Assembly (NCBI RefSeq): GCF_037975245.1
Contig: NC_092568.1
Coordinates: forward strand, 17,627,001 to 17,691,000
DNA: 64,000 nucleotides
Direction of reading: 5' to 3'
Source: Apostichopus japonicus
Lineage: Eukaryota > Echinodermata > Holothuroidea > Aspidochirotida > Stichopodidae
Both the position numbers and the translations under genes were made by a program. Under the pieces are notes generated by a model. The model made no database searches. It was not told where the DNA came from and saw only the letters and a list, made by a program, of their open reading frames with translations. Numbering within the stretch: the stretch's first letter is position 1; each line of letters begins with the position of its first letter. This document shows positions 12,401 through 25,604 of the stretch, piece by piece.

Positions 12401-15400
12401 TTACATGCATATAACTGGGTCAAGATTTATTTATATATTTTTTTTATACCCATGGTGAAATTTATCACTAGTTTTCAGAAGATTCCATGACTGTTGATAA
12501 AATCTGTAAGTAGCTATAGGGAAGAAATGTTGTTTAAGGATTAATTCATCAACATCAATTAAAATGTGCATCCTCAAAATGTCATCTTTGTTGGGTCCCA
12601 AATTTATGCACACTAACAAATTTGCAGGAAGTTTTCACAAGCATTTCCCTGGAGGTTCTGTAGATTCTCTACTTTTTTTCCCCAGACATTCATGATTGTT
12701 GTAAAAATAGACTATAAAATGTCCAGTGTGGATAAACTACATTTTGAGTGGCAGTAAAATGCTGGTTGAGATTTGTCTCGTGGGTGACCATTATCTGATT
12801 TCTAGCATATTTTGTGGCAATACTGATATCCATTAAGGGGTGTTGGTGTAGCTGTTGTAATTGAATGATTGGTGTTGTTGTGGAGAAAGAGAGGGAGGGG
12901 GAACTTTGCTTAGAAGGGCCAATCAATTTGTGTTGGTGTAACTGTTGTAATTGAATGATTGGTGTTGTTGTGGAGAAGGAGAAAGAGAGGGAGGGGGAAC
13001 TTTGCATAGAAGAGCCAATCAGTTTGTGTTGGTGTAGCTGTTGTAATTGAATGATTGGAGTTGTTGTGGTGGAGGAGAAAGAGAGGGAGGGGGGAACTTT
13101 GCTTAGAAGGGCCAATCAATTTAGATGATTTTTAAACTACAGTAGTGTGTACCGTACAGTTGATACCTGACTGACTCTCAGTGTCACACAACATTTGAAA
13201 TTACTAACTTGTTGCAAGAACTTTATTAGTAGTGAAAATGACTGGGGGCTATCACAGTGTTACCAAAGCAGTGTTAACTGTGAGTCCAGCAAAGTGAAGA
13301 TTGTAGAGAAGAAACAGTCATGAGAAGGGAGCCATATTATGTCTCCAGGGAGACTCCTGTGAACAAAACGGGTAGTTATCATCCAAAAACCCTTTGAAAA
13401 TTGAACGGTAGTGGCTCACTTTTTTGAGCAGAGATTCATGTTTTGAAATGTCACAGCTTATGATTTTCACAACCATGTTCCACAAGTAGCCTTTGACTCT
13501 TATAGAGAGGCTGAAACTCGTCATGAGAAAACATAAAAAAGAAGACCAAGAAGGGCTGTAGGTTAGTTGCAAACTGGTCAAAAGGGAAGTGTGTCTGAGA
13601 GATAGTGAAGGGGAGTGTCCATGAACTTTCATTAAGAATTCCATTATAAACAGGAATTTAAACGGATCCCTAACTCTGCAAAACATTTTCCCTGTGTAGG
13701 CTACATTGTTTCTTTAATATTGCGTATTGAGGTCGAAACAGTTGCCTGCACATATGTCAGATTAATGTCTCGGATGCACAAGGATATTTATGATTTTTTT
13801 GTTTGAATTTTGTATCTGATCAGTGAGCTAACATTTTGGTGGATTTGTGTGAGTAGTTACTATACAATATTAACCGAAACAAGATTCTTAGACTGCCAAG
13901 ATCAACTACGTAATGGGGCATTAAGAGACCTAATATTCGTGTTTGCTACAACGTTTCTAAATAACGTCTAAGAATGTATTCACAAAATTGTCAAGGACAA
14001 TTGGTTTTCAAATTTTATCCTTGGGTGCATTTTGTTGTATTTCATACAGCTAAGGGAAAATGAAGCTATTCCGACAAATATATTAAACCTGTCTATCGAT
14101 GGATCAATATTGTGAATCACACGGGTGACTTCCAGCATCATGTTTGCCTGAAAGAATATGAAATCTAGCCCTTTCTTTAAAAGAATTTTTTTTATCTGTT
14201 CTGTTGCAAATATAATCGTCGACTCTGCCTTCGGTCAGTCCGTAACGTCTTTTTTGCACGCCTCTCTCTTCAGATATGGAAGTCGATGCTGCAGCGACAA
14301 TGATGATGTTCAGAACACCACCCGAGAAGAGAGTTGAGCAACGTAAGTTACAAGATCAGATATATGTAAAGTGAATAATGGAAAAACATGTAAAATTAAT
14401 AACGAAAAAGTGACTGGGAAGTTTGACTGACTGACGTTTGACTGAAGTTTGACCGACTGGAAAACTGGATGGGACAATGGACAAGTTCAAAGCAATTTAT
14501 GGTTAGGAATAATCAGCGGAATTTCTTGTGAAATCCCTTCGATATGGTATCAGACATGGCTCATTGCATCGAAGCATTTTGCAGATGCAGCCAATAATCT
14601 CTCCTGATTGGTTGGTGGGGTGGGGGGAAAACAGCTTCACTTCACAGGGTGAGAGGACAGCGTCAGAGAATTGTCAGAAAGTCCATGTTTCGTACGTAAC
14701 GGCGTCTCTCTCATCATTCTAGTCATGTGACAGGGAATCTTGGCCTAAGTACACAGATACCGTAAAATAACATACCAGAGGTATTATTAATGCATGCATT
14801 AATCCAATTAATGCATGGTCCAACGATCTCTGCGATTTAATCCTAAAATAGCTGTCCATGTGTTCTCTTCGATAGCTTAAAGAAATGCATCAGGGTGAGG
14901 GGGGGGGGGGGGGTAGACACTGTCGTTTATTTAAAAGATTGGATGCATGGTGCAGTAGTTACACATTCGCCGTCACGAATTAGTGTGAACGTACTTTATT
15001 CAGGATCGTTAGCAATGGGAAAGATGGAAACGATAATAGTGTAAGCATTCAGAATCTGTGTATGTGCATAGCTGGCTAGTCTTGTCTAAACAAATAGAAT
15101 CCTACTGCCATTATCTGAGGCAACAGTGTCGTAAATCTTAAATTTAATCAGGAATTATTCTCCTCTCCTGCTTTCACCTATGAAGAGTAAATAATTCAGA
15201 TACTTGTTTACGATTTTTATTTTCTGGCAAAATAAATTGTGGTTGAGTAAATATGATGTGGAATTTAAGCTTGCCATGTGTCAGAATTGCATATTAAAAA
15301 AAAAATCTCATAAATTTGTGTACATTTCAGGTTTTGAGGGGTTTATTAATATAAACATTCTCAGCTGCCAAAATAATTTTTGTCTGTCTTGAAAAATTTG

Positions 15401-18400
15401 AAAAAATCTGGTGGGTATATAAAGTGTATACATGTCCATTCAACTATAGTTCTCTGGTGGTAATCATGATACTAGTAGTACTGTTAATTAATTGAGATGG
15501 TAATGTCTTCAGAATTCTGCATTTTAGTTCTGCAAGGTTTTGATTAATATCTGTCATAGGATTAGGATAATTGCAAAAAAAAATGTTGCCCGAATACAAA
15601 ACACTACATTTACATCTTTGGCTGGAAGTATAATAAATTATAATCTCCGTTAAATTGTCAGTGGGCAGAATTCAGTAAAACTCAACAAGTACCTGAACAG
15701 CTTGTAGATCTCCCTTACCTGGAATTATTGTGCTATTTATAACATTTCTGACCAACCAAGGCACTAGTTTGTTTGCTTTCGATAACTCTCCAGGTACTTC
15801 ACTTTTGGCTCAGCAAATGTGTGTCTGTTGATTCGTAAAAAACTAGAACAGTGTGAAAAGGTTTTGACGTGTTTGAAACTAATTCTGTGTTTTTATTGAA
15901 ATATGGCCCCACTGACATACTCTAACAAGTGTTGAAAATACAAAACACTTTCCACTTAACAACCGTACACACTCTTGTTAAGTGCAATAGACTTCTCTAC
16001 AATCAAGAAGGCTTACTTCCTGTTTTGTTTCCCTCCGTGCCATGTTCATGCTGATACATGCAATTACATTGCATTCACAGTCTAATGAAATGTGTATTTG
16101 TGTCCTTCCTCCAATATTAACATCTCTTGTTTGTTGGGGGAAACTCTTGTGTGTAAAGCAGTCCCATTACATTTGTTTTGCATTACATATTCATTCTGTG
16201 TGCCGTATATTAACCACCACTGCTCCTCTCTCTCTCATTCCAGTGGTCAAGTTGAAACGGGAAGGTCTGCAACCGCTTCACTCGTACACGGTCAACAACG
16301 GAGCAGCTCCACTGCAGGCCAAACCGGAGCAACCGCATTGTAAGGCCACCTTGGCCGACTTGGCTGAAACAGCTCTCTGCGACTACAAACCAAAGTGAGT
16401 CTTGCTTCCGTTTCATTGGAGACTTTGAAAAAGGAGATTGGAGGAATTGGGAATATGGGAGGGAGGGATTGAGGAGGGAGGGATGGATGGAGGGAAAGGA
16501 AAAAGTGCAAAATCTGAAATAGTACAAAAGGAAGGAGGAGGTAAAGGCTATGCATGATTGTCTCTCAGAAATATGGTTAAGGGAGATGGGGGGGAGGGGG
16601 GTGGATATAAATTCATCCCACCCTGTCAGAATGTTAGACCTAAGAAAAGGCTTGAATCATAACTAAAACTAGCACATTATTGTATTTTTCATCGTGGAGC
16701 TAGCTTAAGAAAGTGGGACTATTTTTTTTCTATATTACGTTCGACTGCCTCTCGTACATTATGTTTAAGGATTTCATTTTGAATATATGCAAGGGGGCCA
16801 AAAGGCTCCTACCTGCCACTTTTAACTCATCCACTCGCCACAGAGCTGAAAAGTGGCATCTCGTCTACCTTGCCTCCGTTTTTCTTCAATCCATGCTTGC
16901 TCACCACTCGCCTGTGTCCACTCGATTATTACTTATAAAAGAACTATAAAACTATAAAAGATATGCAAACTACCAGCCTCTGTGAAGTAAAGTAGCATTT
17001 CTCTTGGTTGTGAAATGGCTGCAGTTTTACTTGAACGTATTTTCACACCCAACAACAGCAAATTGGAAATTTCCCCATATATTTTTTTAATACCCTCGTA
17101 CTTTATTTGAAGTGACGGTCAGTTAATCAAAATATTGGTACAGTTACAGGATTTTCTGTGCCTAACAAAATTTTAAAATGTTACCAAAATCAGTGCAGAA
17201 AGCTCCTTTAAGTTACTCCCTTTTGTTCTTCCTATAACGTTTGAAAGAAAAATAAGGAAAGAAATTGTGGAACTCTGTTAAGTGTCATGGATGTCTTCTC
17301 TGATGTTCCTAAAGTTTACACGCTGTTGTTTTGAGAGTCAGCTGGCCTTGCCAAATAAACATCTCTGGAACATAACAATAATGTTTAATAGTCTGGTATG
17401 TCGAATATTCAAACATATATATACAGTCAGTGTACCACATAATATCTTCACTCCAATTTTGAAAATTCCAAATATCGATATTTTATAGCCTGGCACTCCT
17501 GTGCACAGAGCATGTTTGATGGCACTGGTGGTCATATTTTGTGACCTTTCAGGTCGTTGAAAATTTCGAACAGGTCTCTTACAGTTCCCTGTGATTGAAT
17601 GGTATGGGAGACTAAATAGAAAACAAATAAAACATTGTTGCTTATCGGAGTCTGCTATTTTTCATTTTGGCCATACCTGCCACTGTTTTAATTTTGGAAA
17701 AGAATGTGAGAAATGTACAAGAGCTAATATAGGCTCAGTTGTCACCACGCTACACTATTCACATGACTTGGTGAAAGTTTGAACACAATCATTTAGTTCT
17801 ATGGTAAAACATTGATATAAAGACAAACAGCTGAAGTGAGATGAAAAATAGCTGAATTGAGAACATCATCGAAACATTGACACTTGTCAAATTTTACAGT
17901 AGTTTATAGCTAAGAGCTGTTCTGATGTTATTCGAGATACCAAGTGTTTTTGGTCATAAAATGCACCTCAAGGTTTTCCCCCCACGAGAGATGCGTATAC
18001 TCGCGGACCAATGTCGTAGGTCGGCGTTACCTGTTTGGTCATCTATCAAACTACACAATCTAAATTGTTTTGATCCTTACACTGCAATGATACACTCCCA
18101 TCCCCCCCTCACCCTCCCCCTCCCCCCCATACAGCAGTGATTTAGTGCTTGTAACTGTTAATATCAGCACATTTGGATTAGACAGCAAGATCCACTGCCT
18201 TTGGTGAGGCTTAAATAGAACACAACTGCTTTCCCGACTTTACAAAAAGCTCTAGCCAGCTCAGCGTTACCACTTGCTCTATTAAGGAGGGAAAGTGTAT
18301 ATTATTGTCGTAACACTTGCCTCGCATTGTTGGTGGAGAGTTTTGATGCAGGCTCTATGAAGATTGCCAATATTTTCCTAGTTTGGCTGCCTTTACAGTT

Positions 18401-18968
18401 AATGACATTGTCTTTAAATTGAATTCGAGAATTTTGTGTGATGGTTACCATGACAACATAATTGTTTTTCATTACATGTGATAATTACCGGCTGGTTACA
18501 ATTGCTTTTCCTTCCTCCCCCCACCCCTGTAGGAGAGCCTCAACGCCCAGATCAACTGCAGCACTCAAAGCAAAGTGTACTCCATCGCCGAACGGCGCGA
18601 TGGACCATACGTACAGCCTGAGCTCCACGATGTGTACCCCGGTGGTGATCGGGGCCCTCGAGGACGACCCTGTGGACTGCGAGATGGAGAGCGACGGTAG
18701 CATGGACGACTCGGACTCAGACTCGGACCAGACGGAATCCAAGAGCTTCAACGACAGCGGGGTCTTCTCTAAAGGTAACTTTAACAAGAGGTGCTCGGAC
18801 GACAGCGAATCCGAAAGACAACTCCCGCTGAAGAAACGTCTCAAGAAGAAACCAAAGCATGTCGAACCAGACCTGGTAGAGGGCGCCGATGCATTACTGA
18901 ATTTAGCAGGAATAAACACCCAAGACTGTCAAGACTCCATCGACAATCTCTCACCGGTGTCCAGGTAA
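6311..18968 (+). CDS. FOXN3: Forkhead box N2/3 transcription factor (3' part, six exons)
   Basis: This is a forkhead transcription factor of the FoxN2/3 subgroup, a nuclear DNA-binding regulator. In vertebrates FOXN3 (CHES1) is a repressor linked to cell-cycle checkpoints, and in sea urchin embryos foxN2/3 acts in skeletogenic mesoderm. Coding exons: 6311-6465, 8605-8666, 12087-12170, 14274-14342, 16244-16394 and 18533-18968. Their 957 nt join in one frame to 318 codons and a stop. Family marks in order are [20 protein letters not shown] (end of the forkhead domain, wing 2), [18 protein letters not shown] (matches the DIDAASAMMLLNTPPE segment of FOXN3), an acidic serine-rich stretch, LPLKKR, and LLNLAGI near the C-terminus. 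The forkhead recognition helix lies in exons to the left, so the gene is partial here. Invertebrates usually have one FoxN2/3 gene, so the symbol should be read as FoxN2/3 rather than strictly FOXN3. Confidence 0.9.
8605..8666 (+). CDS. FOXN3: FoxN2/3 internal exon, 62 nt
   Basis: Acceptor CACCAG and donor GTGAGT bracket an exon that reads [21 protein letters not shown] in phase with both neighbours (the first base completes the TAC codon of the previous exon). It is too short to recognise alone. Support comes from clean splice sites and frame continuity. Confidence 0.75.
9838..10724. repeat. Minisatellite array, about 24 units of 29-31 or 41 bp
   Basis: The core CTGTACATGTCTAATGAACA recurs about 24 times. 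Units come in two main lengths: about 31 bp (core plus TAGTGTATATA), and about 41 bp in which an extra ACATAGTGTA is inserted. A few units of about 29 bp lack two bases. Long and short units are interspersed. The array sits in the FoxN2/3 intron between 8667 and 12086. Point variants increase towards the right end (10670-10724). Confidence 0.95.
12087..12170 (+). CDS. FOXN3: FoxN2/3 internal exon, 84 nt
   Basis: A pyrimidine-rich acceptor ending TCTTCAG and a donor GTAAGA flank a frame reading [20 protein letters not shown] and then INAAGVGT. Entry and exit are both phase 1, matching the neighbouring exons. This corresponds to the linker between the forkhead domain and the conserved DAAATMM segment. 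It has no named domain. Confidence 0.8.
12841..13122. repeat. Three-copy tandem repeat, 90-95 bp unit
   Basis: Copies begin at TGTTGGTGTA at 12841, 12931 and 13026. Each contains TTGTAATTGAATGATTGG, then a GTTGTTGTGG block, a GAGAGGGAGGGGGAACTTTG block, and GGCCAATCA. Period differences come from an inserted GGAGAA-type purine run. It lies in the FoxN2/3 intron between 12171 and 14273. Confidence 0.95.
14274..14342 (+). CDS. FOXN3: FoxN2/3 exon with conserved DAAATMM-TPPE segment
   Basis: The acceptor is CTCTTCAG and the donor is GTAAGT. The exon encodes [20 protein letters not shown] and then VEQ. This segment is conserved downstream of the forkhead domain in FoxN2/3 proteins and is one of the strongest marks for the subgroup call. 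Phase 1 at both ends. Confidence 0.88.
16244..16394 (+). CDS. FOXN3: FoxN2/3 internal exon, 151 nt
   Basis: After a CT repeat and ATTCCAG, the frame reads [20 protein letters not shown] through to [12 protein letters not shown], with donor GTGAGT. It enters in phase 1 and exits in phase 2, as the last exon requires. No named domain was seen. It is rich in basic residues at its start. Confidence 0.82.
18533..18968 (+). CDS. FOXN3: FoxN2/3 last coding exon
   Basis: The exon follows a C-rich pyrimidine tract ending CTGTAG and runs to a TAA at 18966-18968. It encodes an RAS-TPRST start, an acidic Ser/Asp stretch ([14 protein letters not shown]), [20 protein letters not shown] (a likely nuclear localisation signal), ALLNLAGI, and a C-terminus SPVSR. 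The last segments match the vertebrate FOXN3 tail (DSGYAS, LPLKKR, LLHLAGI). The GC content is higher than in the flanks, as expected for an exon. Confidence 0.9.
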
Positions 18969-21090
18969 CTGGGGGCAACGATCAGTGAGAACTGAGAGAA
19001 ACGAAGTGTAAAAAAAAACGTCAGGGTGTACGAAGAAGAGCTGAAAGGAGATAGCCTCTATTTTGAAATTGAAAGACGAGATCGTAAGTTAGCGTGGATG
19101 TATCCCTCACTCATTTTATACTCTTTGGTTAAGTACGATGAAGTTTTTACTTTGGCTCAAACCCAAAGACATCGTTTAGAGTAGAAAACGAACCTGTCCA
19201 CTCCCGTAAGTCCTAACAGCGTGATTATATAAATACGTGATGAACGTTCTCTTGTAAAAAAACGGTATCCTTTTTCAGTCACCAGTACCACCCTCTGTGG
19301 TATTGACTATTTTTCAGTAGTTACAAGTGGACGAGTGTTTCTCACAAATAATTTGAGAGCCATGCACAGGCAAAGAGGAAAAAATTGCAGCATCGGTGCA
19401 AAAGATGTCAGAAATGCTGCAAGTTATTCTGTAAATCTATTATTCTTAATCCTTCAGTCCACAGTTAACCATTACTTCATTTTGCGGTCAAAACTGATAT
19501 AGATATATATATACATACACACACACACTTTGTACTAAATTTGGGCGGGCAAAAAATCATTCACTTTATAATAATAATAATAATAACAATATGGTGGACT
19601 TATATAGCGCCAAATCAGAAACAAGAAGTAGCTGCTGTAGGCGCTTAACAAAACAAGTCAATCCCAATCTAAGGAACAAGTAAAGACATGAGTCTTAATC
19701 ATTTGAAAGTTAAAGTTAATTAGTGTTGCTTAAAAATTTTTAGGAATATTCGATACCAAATTTTGCAGACGAAATCTTACCAGGAATAGGAAAAAGTATA
19801 TTTTCATATAAAATTAACGTGACGAAACTTTAAGTCTCAAAAATGAAACAAGCACGAAACCTCAACTTTACCAAAAAATGGAAAGAGACACATTCAGACG
19901 TGACAGTATATAATTATTGCTAATTTTGCATTTATAAAGAACCAGCAGGTTGAAGCTAATTTCAGGAAACAATTATTAATATACAATTAGCTCTGAAGTA
20001 TTACTACTTCTGTGTTATTTATTACAATTTGATGAATGCAGACTTTTTTGGGAAGATTGATAAAAGTGACAAAAGTTACAACAAGTTGGAAGTATATTTT
20101 TACTTGAAAGAGATGGAATACATTTTTTTTAAACAACACTATGCTTTGAAGAAGTATTTCTCATATATCCAGCATAAGCCTGTTTTAGCTGGTCACTAAA
20201 TTTGTCTTCACAATTTGGTCAGTATTTTGCAAGAGGATGCATTTTTGGGTTCTTGATCTATTCTTCGATCATGGATTCATATCGGTCGCTGTGTTGCTAT
20301 GGGGGATGCCTTTTTACAGTATTTGCAAAAGCAAATCAAGGCCTAACCATCCAGTGTGTACAACAGTTATGTCATAGTTTGTTGAATGAATCTTGTGTTT
20401 GGTTTTAGTCATACCCTTACTATACCCTTAGTACCACCAGTACAGATATTAATGGTATTCTTAGTTTTAGAATTGGACAGACTTGTAAGTAGAATTGTAA
20501 TCGTAATAATTAAGTAATCGGACAGACTTGAGAAATTCTGTTTTTTGTTTGTTTTCTGGACAGTTGCACTTTCACTGTGGGCAGAGTGGATGGATATTAG
20601 ACATGTAATTGGTGGGTTGGGGTTGTGTGAGTCAAGGTTACAAATGATTTTCAGGTCTGGCAATGAAGCAAATTGGCATGCTTACAGAAAACAATGACCT
20701 CTATTCTGACACGACTCTGAATTGTGACGACACGTCATATTTTTTTCCCTCTTTTTAAAATAAATATATATTCGAACCCTTAGGTTTCGAGGAATGCTAC
20801 CGTACTTTTACCGATCGTGGTGGTGGTGCTTCAAATCAGGCTTCCAAAGATTGTAGCTTTGATCTGAAGGTGCAAATTTAAGGGTTAAATGCCACAAGTA
20901 CAAAAAAAGAAAGAAAAAATATCCTGTCTTCCATAGTTGGGTGCTGAATGATTCGGTGGTTGTGAAACCCTCATCAGTATTTTATTTTCTTTAAATTTTT
21001 TTTTTTTTAAATTCCTTTTGCATCTTTAGGGAAGTCTATCATGCCAGCATTTGAAGCCAAGTTTTAAACGTTTTTAGCCAAAAAATAAAA
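18969..21090 (+). other. Probable FoxN2/3 3' UTR
   Basis: No coding exon was seen after the stop. AATAAA occurs at 20759-20764 and again at 21084-21089, either of which could end the transcript. A dispersed TTATATAGCGC repeat lies inside at 19567. The true end of the UTR cannot be set from sequence alone. Confidence 0.4.
19567..19700 (-). repeat. Second copy of the TTATATAGCGC dispersed repeat
   Basis: (ATA)n followed by GGACTTATATAGCGCCAAAT, then GGCGCTTAACA, and later ACATGAGTCTTAATCATTTG. It is the same order as the copy at 1032, with diverged spacing. Inferred to be a reverse-oriented LINE or SINE 3' end. Confidence 0.6.
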
Positions 21091-24000
21091 GAAGCTTTCA
21101 TACCAGTAGGTAGATTCTTAAAAGGTCAGTGAAAAGCAAGATAATGGACTACTTTGATTTATTAATAAAATTTTTGCTAGCAAACATGAAGCCAGTCGCT
21201 AAAACATGTGGGTACATTTCTTATGTATTGTCTAATGTCATATGCTTAGGGCAGTTTTTTTTATTCATTTTCTATTTTTTTTTTTTTTTTTTTTTTTTAA
21301 CAGTAATATTGGTGATGGTAGGATCGAAATGATCAGGTTTTTAAGTTGAAAAGCATTTTATTTTTGTTGGTTACAATTTGCAAAATCAGTAAAACACATC
21401 TCATGTAAACAGGGTTACTGTTTCAAATGATTTTTTAATAATGTAGTGGAGGATTAACTCAGAAGCAACTCAGTTTTAAACAGTACCTTTCTTTAATAAA
21501 TCAGTCAAGCTGAAGGAGTAAAAAAATCAAACAAACAAAACATTCTCCTTTTAATGGCAGGGAAAGTTGGGCTTTGACTTTCATTGACAGTTTGTGCAAT
21601 AGTCTGGGCGTGTTTTCCTCTCTTAAGACCTTTTTTTTTGTCTTTTTTTTTTAAATTCTCTCTCTATTACCGTTCCTTTCTTTTTTACCCTTTCCCTCAT
21701 AGAACAATTTGTTACTTTATTTTACCAAATATAAAAGTCGTATTATGTAAGCCTCTTTCCACTTTAAGTGTATATTATGCCATGTTATGTATATAATTTT
21801 AACAAAATGTGGAGCCTAAATCTCTCTTTTTCTTTCCTTTCAAAAAAAAATGTTTTTGTGACTTTGAACAGAGAGTTTGAGATATGTTTGGCAATTATGT
21901 TGGGTTGGGTAAAGGAAGTGGGGGGAGGGGTGTTGGGTTTTGGGAGGAGATGGGAACGAATGTCAAACCCCTCAGATCATGTGATATATGTGACAGCGAG
22001 TTATATTGAATGCCAACTGGCAGTTGATATTACTTAGTTGGAATTTTTTTCCCCCCTTCTTTTTACTTTAATTAATTAAAAATAGCAATTGTTTTGATTA
22101 AATTTGAGTTATTTATTTGGTTATAAAGGTTATATAGGTTGGTCGTTGTTTAGTCTGCAATAGGATTCATTGCAATACACAAATTCTGGTGCAAACATGT
22201 AAATTGGTCTTGCCAAGGAACAGTACTGGTTTGCCGTGAGATGACAACATAATGGAAAAGAAGTTGCTTAGCTTTGCTGTGATTTTTTTAAATTTTTTAT
22301 GTTTGCTGTGACTGACATTAACCAACTCAACAATGAATTCCTACAAACCATCTAACCAGCTTGTAGATCACCATCCCTTTCTTACCATCCCCTCCTCATC
22401 CCAAGTTTTTTGGTCAAAACACTCTCCATTTTAGGGCATGGTTTCTTCTGACAGGAATGTTATTTAACTGCATGTTGATTTAGATAAAACACATCACCTC
22501 ATTGATTATCCATCTCATTCCCTTCAACTCACTCCTCCTCCTCCTCCTCCTCCTCCTCCTCCTCCTCCTCCTCCTCCTCCTCCTCCTCCTCCTCTTCTCC
22601 CAACTCCTCCTATCCCCCTCCCCCACTTTATCTCATCCTTCTCATTCTCTTGAAATTAAATACTGTATGCTCGTCCATCATTTTGAGGATTTGGGGATCT
22701 TACCAACCTTCAATTTGCCAAACATATTTCAGGTATGTGAATCCCTAGATTCTCCTCCTCCTTGAAACTTCAGAGAGACGTTTTAACGAGGGATATCAAC
22801 TACGATGAACGACTCGCCAAGAAAGTATAAGAGCTAAATATAGGACTAAGATACAAACTTGGGACACCATATTTGGTCTTCCTTTAGCGATAATTTGTGA
22901 GAATTGGCTAGTAATTTATCTTAACACCTGTATCTCTTACCCTATATACAACGTTTTTTCTACGAGATCTTCTGATAAGCTATCTCACATGTATCATTAT
23001 GATTATACTTTTATCATTATTAGTTTATATATTAATTTTTACGAAAACTTTGTAATCTTGTTTTATTTTGCGATATATGTAAACTTCAAAGGAATATGTT
23101 CACCCTTTGCTTCAACCCAACTCATTTAATCTCAGTAGAAATCAGCTGCGATGTAAAATTATGACGTTATTTTCCTTATGGAAAAGGTGGTTTTTTGCCT
23201 CAAGTTCCTCATAGTTATCTCTTTGTCCAACTCTTTGCTCTTAATTTTATGTTTTCCATGTTTGATTAAGGAAATCTTTGCTAGTTGTTTAGTCAATTAG
23301 CCACAGGCTGTTACTTAAATTGTGTAATCCCAGTTCGACATCCCTGAATGTTCTGTTTACATCATTGAAATTTCTTGGGATGGAAATGAAGGGTAATGAC
23401 AACACCATTTTCCATCTCATGAAACCTTTTCATTGTAATCCATCTTGCTCTCCCATAAGTTTTAAACTCCGATTTGTGACTTAGCCATTTAACGTAATTG
23501 AAGTACTAAGCAGATGGTTGCGATTGTCTGTGCTGACAGGCAAACTTTTTAAATTGCAGAGTCAAAATAAACTCTCTGAGAGCATCAGATTGTACCGGTT
23601 GCGTCAAAATAGATGCTCAAATCTGGAGAAAGTCACCGATACACTTGTCAAATAGATTGGTCAGCTGTAAACCTAGGCCACCATCTCTGCAGCAGTGTTT
23701 AACTCGTTGTTCCTGCTCAAAACAAACTTTGCATATATTTTCAACAATTGTGATTTCAAATTTTTTGGCATTACGTACACAGAATTGCATCTGTGGGAAT
23801 TGAAAAAATGAAAACACAAATAATGCTTGAAAGAATGATGGAATATGTAGAAAGGAAAGATTGACAAGATTCCCGAGAAACTTTGTACGTATGACTCGGT
23901 ATGGTATTTGATAAAAATACCAACCGAGAGAGCAAAACAGACTTGGTATCATTCACACAGAGCATCGCAGTAGTCAGCTGAATGAAACCCGGCAGGAAAA

Positions 24001-25604
24001 TAAAATTAAGTTACCATAGTAACGAATGCAACCAGCTGCTTAGTATGTTCGACTTCATATCAGCAATCGTGTGCATTTAAATATAACATCCAGTATATAT
24101 CTCTATTTGTTATACAAGTGGCTGCTATATATTAAAGTATTGCTTATTTTATGTTTCTAAGGTGGTCCATTCATTGGCGTGACGTGTGACCACTCTTTTT
24201 GTGCCGTGACATAACGATTAACCCCATCCAGTTTGCTGTGAATTAACTTTTGCTGTGATTCAGTTTAGCTTGTTTTTGACTTTTTGACTGGACATAAATG
24301 CAGTTACAAAAGGGACCTCTGGTGCAATTGGGTATTATCGTATCTACTTTAAAAAAGAAATACGGGATAACTAGTTTCTGTTGTCCACTTTTTTGGAAAG
24401 GGAATACAATCTGTACATATTTACGAAGTATTTAAAGAAAACAAATTTTTATTTACAAAAAACTCAAGCATCATCATCATCATCATCTTTTTAATTAACT
24501 TTTGCCCTCTCGTTGTGAATTTCAACTTTCGTTGAGCTTTTTTCAACAGCTGTAATTGTTCAATTTTTTTTTTTTGGTCTCTTTATTTTTATCAATGTAT
24601 AGCTTTGTTTTTGTTTTTTGATTCCTTTTGGTTTTAACAGTCTTCCTAAAATCTACTGAAGATATAGCAACAGTCTTGCGATGTTCAAGACTTGACATCA
24701 ATAAAGGTGACAATTTACGCAACTCATGCTTATTGTACAGCATATCTTGTCTAATAATTTAGTACAGGTACAATGGTGGAAAGGGCATAATGTAAGCCTG
24801 TATTTAACTGGTTTAAAATATATGAAATACAAAAGAAAATTCAGGTTGTCGCTCCTTTTTATTCACTGCGTAAGTTTATCTTACTCTAATTTCAATCGAA
24901 GAAGTTCCGTAAAAAAATTGTAAACAAAATTGTGATATTTTGCCAATCGCACAAGCAACAAGATTCTCCTTCACACTCTGTAAGACATTCTCAAATGTAA
25001 GGACAGAGGCAGACTTGCCATTGGGTCAGATGAGCACAGGCCCAGGGCCCCCCCCCCTCTGTCCTCCCACTCCTCCAATGTATGGGCCTTACACCTGGAT
25101 TAACAATGTAAACACTATATATGTGTGTTTACAATGTAAACACATACCTGTCTTGGTTCATGGCTAAGTTGATCCACATATCTAGTATGAAATTTACCAG
25201 AAATTTGCTACTGAAGTTATTCAAGTTGAAAGGTTGTCAGACATTAACCTCTGGTGACCTCAAATGGCCTTTGACCTATTTGCAAAACATGACACTGAGT
25301 CTTGTACTCATTTTTTCCACATAACAAGTATGAAGTAATTAAGACAACACCCCCCCCCCCTAGCCCTTTGATTATAGCAGCTTACAAAACACATCCGCTT
25401 AGAACTTCCAAAATATTGCATCCATTCATAACGAACCAGGGATGGGTTTAGTTCTCTTAACCATTAGTATGGGCAAAGAGTTGCTAGCGAAGGGTAACAC
25501 CAATGAATGGTGACTGAGTGAACCCTATCATAACCCCGGCACAGGAGTTACAGCATATAGAGTTATAACTACAAACTTGGCTGCAAGCTAAAAAGTAGTA
25601 ACCA
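21091..25604. other. Non-coding interval between FoxN2/3 and TMEM223
   Basis: No exon with recognisable protein similarity was found on either strand. It holds T homopolymers (near 21280 and 21640), a TCC microsatellite, a short CAT run (24468-24486) and C runs near 25035 and 25350. The two genes converge on this interval. Confidence 0.55.
22532..22594. repeat. (TCC)n microsatellite
   Basis: About 21 uninterrupted CTC/TCC triplets. The frame through it reads poly-leucine, which is a by-product of the repeat and not a gene. Confidence 0.95.

Noticed and set aside
12690..13115. 141-codon minus-strand frame rich in Ser, Thr and Gln
   Set aside because: It is a translation of the three-copy repeat and has no splice support or family similarity.
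18485..18919. Long antisense frame over the last FoxN2/3 exon
   Set aside because: Shadow of the real exon; the plus-strand reading has clear FoxN2/3 motifs.
22502..22765. Poly-leucine frame
   Set aside because: Made by the TCC microsatellite.
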